Assembly (NCBI GenBank): GCA_950022655.1 | Contig: OX465579.1 | Coordinates: forward strand, 78,689,193-78,753,192 | From: Alentia gelatinosa | Lineage: Eukaryota > Annelida > Polychaeta > Phyllodocida > Polynoidae | Direction of reading: 5' to 3' | Length of the DNA stretch: 64,000 bases | Shown here: positions 55,476-64,000 of the stretch, piece by piece | Layout of the letters: each line of letters opens with the position of its first letter | Numbering within the stretch: position 1 is the first letter of the stretch | Notes under the pieces: model-generated | Seen by the model: only the letters and a program-made list of their open reading frames with translations | What the model was told of the DNA's origin: nothing | Database searches by the model: none | Program-made: the position numbers and the translations under genes

Positions 55476-58400
55476 AATTATTTCTATTTCCATTTTTGAA
55501 TCTTACACAGACATACCTACATAAATAGGGGAATCTTCCATCCAGAACTATTTATTATTCACCCTTACACATACGAATACCAGTTACTTTACGTTCTGGT
55601 ACATTCAGTATAGATTGGTTACTGCACCTGTATGCAGTAATTATAGTGGGCCCTGTATTTTAGTCAAGACCATCGTTGCGGGTGCCCAAATATTATCATA
55701 GCCCTAAGACATCTAAGGACATGACGTACCATATGCGGAAATTCACTTCCCGTTAGAATTCGGCCATGAAACTTTAACACCAGTTAGGGACACATATAAC
55801 CTACGATCACCTAAAATATGAAGATAATCAGCCGCTTGGATCTAACGATATTAGTGTTTGAATCTGGTTGTATCAAATGCTGCTCTGGTGGCCGGTGTAG
55901 GCCTACTTAAGCGGTCGCTGCTTCATGCAGCGACCTTGACATTGACTGCACTTGTTCCTGATAGCTTGGCCATCAACCCCTGTCTGTGCTGAGCTCCTCA
56001 CTCTCAGTCGAATAGATTGACGGGCTGACCGTACGCAGAATTTAACTCACTGTCGCCCAAATTATCATAGCCCAAGACATCTAAGGAGGATACGTACCAA
56101 ACGTGGAAACTCACTTTCCGTTGGAATTCAGCCATGAAACTTTAACACCAGTTAGGGACACATATAACCTACGATCACCTAAAATATGAAGAAAATCAGC
56201 AGCTTGGATCTAACGATATTCGCGTTTGAATCTGGTTGTATCAAATGCTGCTCTGGTGGCCAGTCTTCTGACATTGGGTGGCCATGATAAGAACTAACGT
56301 TTTCATTGACAGGTCCTGCCACCTGGTGTATTATAAGAAACCAGGTTCCTCACTACATTAATAACGCCTTAAACCTTCTCTCTTTCTGTCAGACTCAGTG
56401 GTCTAGAGGTAGAGTGTCTGCAAGGGAAACCTATGGTTGAGAGTTCAATCCCCTTCCATGCAGAACGTTTTTTTTCAAGAGTCATAAAGATTCTTATAGG
56501 CAACTTGAAGGTTGAGAGTTCAAATCCCCTTCCATCCAGACTTTTTTATATTTTTTTATGAGAGTCATAAAGATTCTTTTAGGAACCAATTTTTCTCTTT
56601 CTGAATTATTTCTATTTCCATTTTTGAGTCTTATACAGACATACCTACATAAATAGGGGAATCTTCCATCCAGAACTATTTATTATTCACCCTTACACAT
56701 ACTAATACCAGTTACTTTACGTTCTGGTACATTCAGTATAGATTGGTTACTGCACCTGTATGCAGTAGTTATAGTGGGCCCTGTATTTTAGTCAAGACCA
56801 TCGTTGCGGGTGCCCAAATATTATCATAGCCCTAAGACATCTAAGGACATGACGTACCAAATGCGGAAATTCACTTCCCGTTAGAATTCAGCCATGAAAC
56901 TTTAACACCAGTTAGGGACACATATAACCTATGATCACCTAAAATATGAAGAAAATCAGCAGCTTTGATCTAACGATATTCGCGTTTGAATCTGGTTGTA
57001 TCAAATGCTGCTCTGGTGGCCAGTGTTCTGACATTGGGTGGCCATGATAAGAACTAACGTTTTCACTGACAGGTCCTACCACCTGGTGTATTATAAGGAA
57101 CCAGGTTCCTCACTACATTGATAACGCCTTAAATCTTCTCTCTTTCTGTCACACTCAGTGGTCTAGAGGTAGAGTGTCTGCAAGGGAAACCTATGGTTGA
57201 GAGTTCAATCCCCTTCCATGCACAGCGTTTTTTTTTCAAGAGTCATAAAGATTCTTATAGGAAACTTGAAGGTTGAGAGTTCAAATCCCCTTCCATCCAG
57301 ACTTTTTTATATTTTTTTATGAGAGTCATAAAGATTCTTTTAGGAACCAATTTTTCTCTTTCTGAATTATTTCTATTTCCATTTTTGAATCTTACACAGA
57401 CATACCTACATAAATAGGGGAATCTTCCATCCAGAACTATTTATTTATTTACCCTTACACATACGAATACCAGTTACTTTACGTTCTGGTACATTCAGTA
57501 TAGATTGGTTACTGCACCTTTATGCAGTAGTTATAGTGGGCCCTGTATTTTAGTCAAGACCATCGTTGCGGGTGCCCAAATATTATCATAGCCCTAAGAC
57601 ATCTAAGGACATGACGTACCAAATGCGGAAATTCACTTCCCGTTAGAATTCAGCCATGAAACTTTAACACCAGTTAGGGACACATATAACCTACGATCAC
57701 CTAAAATATGAAGATAATCAGCCGCTTGGATCTAACGATATTAGTGTTTGAATCTGGTTGTATCAAATGCTGCTCTGGTGGCCGGTGTAGGCCTACTTAA
57801 GCAGTCGCTACTTTATGCAGCGACCTTGACATTGACTGCACTTGTTCCTGATAGATTGGCCATCAACCCCTGTCTGTGCTGAGCTCCTCACTCTCAGTCG
57901 AATAGATTGACGGGCTGACCGTACGCAGAATTTAACTCACTGTCGCCAAAATTATCATAGCCCAAGACATCTAAGGATGATACGTACCAAACGTGGAAAC
58001 TCACTTCCCGTTGGAATTTAGCCATGAAACTTTAACACCAGTTAGGGACACATATAACCTATGATCACCTAAAATATGAAGAAAATCAGCAGCTTGGATC
58101 TAACGATATTCGCGTTTGAATCTGGTTGTATCAAATGCTGCTCTGGTGGCCAGTGTACTAACATTGGGTGGCCATGATAAGAACTAACGTTTTCATTGAC
58201 AGGTCCTGCCACCTGGTGTATTATAAGGAACCAGGTTCCTAACTACATTGATAACGCCTTAAACCTTCTCTCTTTCTGTCAGACTCAGTGGTCTAGAGGT
58301 AGAGTGTCTGCAAGGGAAACCTATGGTTGAGAGTTCAATCCCCTACCATGCAGAGCGTTTTTTTTTCAAAAGTCATAAAGATTCTTATAGGAAACTTGAA

Positions 58401-61400
58401 GGTTGAGAGTTCAAATCCCCTTCCATCCAGACTTTTTTATATTTTTTTATGAGAGTCATAAAGATTCTTTTAGGAACCAATTTTTCTCTTTCTGAATTAT
58501 TTCTATTTCCATTTTTGAATCTTACACAGACATACCTACATAAATAGGGGAATCTTCCATCCAGAACTATTTATTATTCACCCTTACACATACGAATACC
58601 AGTTACTTTACGTTCTGGTACATTCAGTATAGATTGGTTACTGCACCTGTATGCAGTAATTATAGTGGGCCCTGTATTTTAGTCAAGACCATCGTTGCGG
58701 GTGCCCAAATATTATCATAGCCCTAAGACATCTAAGGACATGACGTACCAAATGCGGAAATTCACTTCCCGTTAGAATTCGGCCATGAAACTTTAACACC
58801 AGTTAGGGACACATATAACCTACGATCACCTAAAATATGAAGATAATCAGCCGCTTGGATCTAACGATATTAGTGTTTGAATCTGGTTGTATCAAATGCT
58901 GCTCTGGTGGCCGGTGTAGGCCTACTTAAGCGATCGCTACTTCATGCAGCGACCTTGACATTGACTGCACCTGTTCCTGATAGATTGGCCATCAACCCCT
59001 GTCTGTGCTGAGCTCCTCACTCTCAGTCGAATAGATTGACGGGCTGACCGTACGCAGAATTTAACTCACTGTCACCCAAATTATCATAGCCCAAGACATC
59101 TAAGGATGATACGTACCAAACGTGGAAACTCACTTCCCGTTGGAATTCAGCCATGAAACTTTAACACCAGTTAGGGACACATATAACCTACGATCACCTA
59201 AAATATGAAGAAAATCAGCAGCTTGGATCTAACGATATTCGCGTTTGAATCTGGTTGTATCAAATGCTGCTCTGGTGGCCAGTGTACTGACATTGGGTGG
59301 CCATGATAAGAACTAACGTTTTCATTGACAGGTCCTGCCACCTGGTGTATTATAAGGAACCAGGTTCCTAACTACATTGATAACGCCTTAAACCTTCTCT
59401 CTTTCTGTCAGACTCAGTGGTCTAGAGGTAGAGTGTCTGCAAGGGAAACCTATGGTTGAGAGTTCAATCCCCTTCCATGCAGAGCGGTTCTTTTTCAAGA
59501 GTCATAAAGATTCTTATAGGAAACTTGAAGGTTTAGAGTTCAAATCCCCTTACATCCAGACTTTTTTATATTTTTTTATGAGAGTCAAAAAGATTCTTTT
59601 AGGAACTAATTTTTCTCTTTCTGAATTATTTCTATTTCCATTTTTGAATCTTACACAGACATACCTACATAAATAGGGGAATCTTCCATCCAGAACTATT
59701 TATTTATTTACCCTTACACATACTAATACCAGTTACTTTACGTTCTGGTACATTCAGTATAGATTGGTTACTGCACCTTTATGCAGTAGTTATAGTGGGC
59801 CCTGTATTTTAGTCAAGACCATCGTTGCGGGTGCCCAAATATTATCATAGCCCTAAGACATCTAAGGACATGACGTACCAAATGCGGAAATTCACTTCCC
59901 GTTAGAATTCAGCCATGAAACTTTAACACCAGTTAGGGACACATATAACCTACGATCACCTAAAATATGAAGATAATCAGCCGCTTGGATCTAACGATAT
60001 TAGTGTTTGAATCTGGTTGTATCAAATGCTGCTCTGGTGGCCGGTGTAGGCCTACTTAAGCAGTCGCTACTTTATGCAGCGACCTTGACATTGACTGCAC
60101 TTGTTCCTGATAGATTGGCCATCAACCCCTGTCTGTGCTGAGCTCCTCACTCTCAGTCGAATAGATTGACGGGCTGACCGTACGCAGAATTTAACTCACT
60201 GTCGCCCAAATTATCATAGCCCAAGACATCTAAGGATGATACGTACCAAACGTGGAAACTCACTTCCCGTTGGAATTTAGCCATGAAACTTTAACACCAG
60301 TTAGGGACACATATAACCTATGATCACCTAAAATATGAAGAAAATCAGCAGCTTGGATCTAACGATATTCGCGTTTGAATCTGGTTGTATCAAATGCTGC
60401 TCTGGTGGCCAGTGTTCTGACATTGGGTGGCCATGATAAGAACTAACGTTTTCATTGACAGGTCCTGCCACCTGGTGTATTATAAGAAACCAGGTTCCTC
60501 ACTACATTGATAACGCCTTAAACCTTCTCTCTTTCTGTCAGACTCAGTGGTCTAGAGGTAGAGTGTCTGCAAGGGAAACCTATGGTTGAGAGTTCAATCC
60601 CCTTCCATGCAGAGCGTTTTTTTTCAAGAGTCATAAAGATTCTTATAGGAACCAATTTTTCTCTTTCTGAATTATTTCTATTTCCATTTTTGAATCTTAC
60701 ACAGACATACCTACATAAATAGGGGAATCTTCCATCCAGAACTATTTATTATTCACCCTTACACATACGAATACCAGTTACTTTACGTTCTGGTACATTC
60801 AGTATAGATTGGTTACTGCACCTGTATGCAGTAATTATAGTGGGCCCTGTATTTTAGTCAAGACCATCGTTGCGGGTGCCCAAATATTATCATAGCCCTA
60901 AGACATCTAAGGACATGACGTACCAAATGCGGAAATTCACTTCCAGTTAGAATTCAGCCATGAAACTTCAACACCAGTTAGGGACACATATAACCTACGA
61001 TCACCTAAAATATGAAGATAATCAGCCGCTTGGATCTAACGATATTAGTGTTTGAATCTGGTTGTATCAAATGCTGCTCTGGTGGCCGGTGTAGGCCTAC
61101 TTAAGCAGTCGCTACTTCATGCAGCGACCTTGACATTGACTGCACTTGTTCCTGAAAGATTGGCCATCAAACCCTGTCTGTGCTGAGCTCCTCACTCTCA
61201 GTCGAATAGATTGACGGGCTGACCGTACGCAGAATTTAACTCACTGTCGCCAAAATTATCATAGCCCAAGACATCTAAGGAGGATACGTACCAAACGTGG
61301 AAACTCACTTTCCGTTGGAATTCAGCCATGAAACTTTAACACCAGTTAGGGACACATATAACCTATGATCACCTAAAATATGAAGAAAATCAGCAGCTTG

Positions 61401-64000
61401 GATCTAACGATATTCGCGTTTGAATCTGGTTGTATCAAATGCTGCTCTGGTGGCCAGTGTTCTGACATTGGGTGGCCATGATAAGAACTAACGTTTTCAT
61501 TGACAGGTCCTGCCACCTGGTGTATTATAAGGAACCAGGTTCCTCACTACATTGATAACGCCTTAAACCTTCTCTCTTTCTGTCAGACTCAGTGGTCTAG
61601 AGGTAGAGTGTCTGCAAGGGAAACCTATGGTTGAGAGTTCAATACCCTTCCATGTAGATCGGTTTTTTTTCAAGAGTCATAAAGATTCTTATAGGAAACT
61701 TGAAGGTTGAGAGTTCAAATCCCCTTCCATCCAGACTTTTTTATATTTTTTTATGAGAGTCATAAAGATTCTTTTAGGAACCAATTTTTCTCTTTCTGAA
61801 TTATTTCTATTTCCATTTTTGAATCTTACACAGACATACCTACATAAATAGGGGAATCTTCCATCCAGAACTATTTATTATTCACCCTTACACATACTAA
61901 TACCAGTTACTTTACGTTCTGGTACATTCAGTATAGATTGGTTACTGCACCTGTATGCAGTAATTATAGTGGGCCCTGTATTTTAGTCAAGACCATCGTT
62001 GCGGGTGCCCAAATATTATCATAGCCCTAAGACATCTAAGGATGACGTACCAAATGCGGAAATTCACTTCCCGTTAGAATTCGGCCATGAAACTTCAACA
62101 CCAGTTAGGGACACATATAACCTACGATCACCTAAAATATGAAGATAATCAGCCGCTTGGATCTAACGATATTAGTGTTTGAATCTGGTTGTATCAAATG
62201 CTGCTCTGGTGGCCGGTGTAGGCCTACTTAAGCAGTCGCTACTTTATGCAGCGACCTTGACATTGACTGCACTTGTTCCTGATAGATTGGCCATCAACCC
62301 CTGTCTGTGCTGAGCTCCTCACTCTCAGTCGAATAGATTGACGGGCTGACCGTACGCAGAATTTAACTCACTGTCGCCAAAATTATCATAGCCCAAGACA
62401 TCTAAGGATGATACGTACCAAACGTGGAAACTCACTTCCCGTTGGAATTTAGCCATGAAACTTTAACACCAGTTAGGGACACATATAACCTATGATCACC
62501 TAAAATATGAAGAAAATCAGCAGCTTGGATCTAACGATATTCGCGTTTGAATCTGGTTGTATCAAATGCTGCTCTGGTGGCCAGTGTACTAACATTGGGT
62601 GGCCATGATAAGAACTAACGTTTTCATTGACAGGTTCTGCCACCTGGTGTATTATAAGGAACCAGGTTCCTAACTACATTGATAACGCCTTAAACCTTCT
62701 CTCTTTCTGTCAGACTCAGTGGTCTAGAGGTAGAGTGTCTGCAAGGGAAACCTATGGTTGAGAGTTCAATCCCCTACCATGCAGAGCGTTTTTTTTTCAA
62801 GAGTCATAAAGATTCTTATAGGAAACTTGAAGGTTGAGAGTTCAAATCCCCTTCCATCCAGACTTTTTTATATTTTTTTATGAGAGTCATAAAGATTCTT
62901 TTAGGAACCAATTTTTCTCTTTCTGAATTATTTCTATTTCCATTTTTGAATCTTACACAGACATACCTACATAAATAGGGGAATCTTCCATCCAGAACTA
63001 TTTATTATTCACCCTTACACATACGAATACCAGTTACTTTACGTTCTGGTACATTCAGTATAGATTGGTTACTGCACCTGTATGCAGTAATTATAGTGGG
63101 CCCTGTATTTTAGTCAAGACCATCGTTGCGGGTGCCCAAATATTATCATAGCCCTAAGACATCTAAGGACATGACGTACCAAATGCGGAAATTCACTTCC
63201 CGTTAGAATTCGGCCATGAAACTTTAACACCAGTTAGGGACACATATAACCTACGATCACCTAAAATATGAAGATAATCAGCCGCTTGGATCTAACGATA
63301 TTAGTGTTTGAATCTGGTTGTATCAAATGCTGCTCTGGTGGCCGGTGTAGCCCTACTTAAGCGATCGCTACTTCATGCAGCGACCTTGACATTGACTGCA
63401 CTTGTTCCTGATAGATTGGCCATCAACCCCTGTCTGTGCTGAGCTCCTCACTCTCAGTCGAATAGATTGACGGGCTGACCGTACGCAGAATTTAACTCAC
63501 TGTCACCCAAATTATCATAGCCCAAGACATCTAAGGATGATACGTACCAAACGTGGAAACTCACTTCCCGTTGGAATTCAGCCATGAAACTCTAACACCA
63601 GTTAGGGACACATATAACCTACGATCACCTAAAATATGAAGAAAATCAGCAGCTTGGATCTAACGATATTCGCGTTTGAATCTGGTTGTATCAAATGCTG
63701 CTCTGGTGGCCAGTGTACTGACATTGGGTGGCCATGATAAGAACTAACGTTTTCATTGACAGGTCCTGCCACCTGGTGTATTATAAGGAACCAGGTTCCT
63801 AGCTACATTGATAACGCCTTAAACCTTCTCTCTTTCTGTCAGACTCAGTGGTCTAGAGGTAGAGTGTCTGCAAGGGAAACCTATGGTTGAGAGTTCAATC
63901 CCCTACCATGCAGAGCGTTTTTTTTTCAAGAGTCATAAAGATTCTTATAGGAAACTTGAAGGTTGAGAGTTCAAATCCCCTTCCATCCAGACTTTTTTAT

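Larger units (their letters stand above)
41552..64000 (+). repeat. Complex satellite array, about 1129-bp monomer, ~20 units
   Basis: Taking TCAG before the A box as anchor, units start at 42171, 43301, 44062, 45191, 46320, 47817, 48578, 49707, 50836, 51966, 53095, 54215, 55344, 56389, 57149, 58279, 59408, 60538, 61583, 62710 and 63839. Most spacings are 1127-1130; others are 760/761 (three), 1497 (one), 1045 (two) and 1120 (one). Each full unit has module A (about 368 bp, GAAGATAATCAGCCGC type) and module B (about 761 bp, GAAGAAAATCAGCAGC type plus a tRNA-like segment). The two modules share the same MITE-derived core. Copies are very similar, so the array is young or homogenised. It continues past the window edge and has no protein gene. 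Confidence 0.97.

Noticed and set aside
59452..59676. A 74-codon open frame inside the satellite
   Set aside because: It exists in only one monomer because of point changes; the same positions are closed elsewhere in the array, so it is chance.
41552..64000. CRISPR-like array
   Set aside because: The units are long (about 1.1 kb) and homogeneous, with no short repeat-spacer alternation; the genome is eukaryotic.

Overview
This is metazoan nuclear DNA, probably from a marine invertebrate (a deuterostome such as a lancelet or hemichordate, or a lophotrochozoan). I cannot name the species. The evidence is spliced genes with GT-AG introns, several non-LTR retrotransposons, a Penelope-like retroelement, tRNA-derived SINEs with target-site duplications, nested MITEs, and 22 kb of complex satellite. 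No bacterial operon structure is present.

Layout. 1-1250 is a decayed LINE. 2607-2781 (-) is the first coding exon of a GNAT-type acetyltransferase. 4.1-5.9 kb is nested inverted-repeat elements plus a SINE with an 11-bp target-site duplication. 5988-7228 is a 399-bp tandem repeat. 7.2-8.45 kb holds broken coding remnants. 8809-10165 (-) is the RNase H and 3' end of a LINE whose terminal 41 nt are shared with the SINE at 4255-4657. 10167-12865 (-) is a 5'-truncated LINE ORF2 (endonuclease-RT) with one in-frame TGA. 14042-16700 (-) holds two intact ORFs: a LINE ORF1-like protein ending in a NADAR (YbiA-like) domain, and an SGNH esterase-like ORF. 17.8-23.7 kb is a nest of MITEs with 3-bp target duplications and SINE copies. 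24418-28454 (-) is a coherent four-exon gene of 225 codons that I do not recognise. 29.3-33.4 kb is noncoding repeats. 33911-37687 (-) is a Penelope-like element bounded by a 15-bp duplication, with a hammerhead-ribozyme layout whose stem III encloses the terminal repeat; a second such terminal copy lies at 32461-32822. 38457-38862 is a MITE with TA target duplication. 40350-41553 (+) is a Crypton-derived (DUF3504/KIAA1958-like) gene with a premature stop, cut off by the satellite. 41552-64000 is the satellite, which runs off the window.

How the parts relate. The satellite monomer (about 1129 bp) is a composite. Two modules are homologous to the MITE core at 17.8-22.6 kb. Between them sits a tRNA-like module with matching Pol III A and B boxes and a T-run terminator. 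Monomer lengths of 761, 1497 and 1045 bp record unequal exchange and deletion. The features most worth follow-up are the NADAR plus esterase ORF pair, the discontinuous hammerhead ribozymes, and the MITE-derived satellite carrying Pol III promoters.
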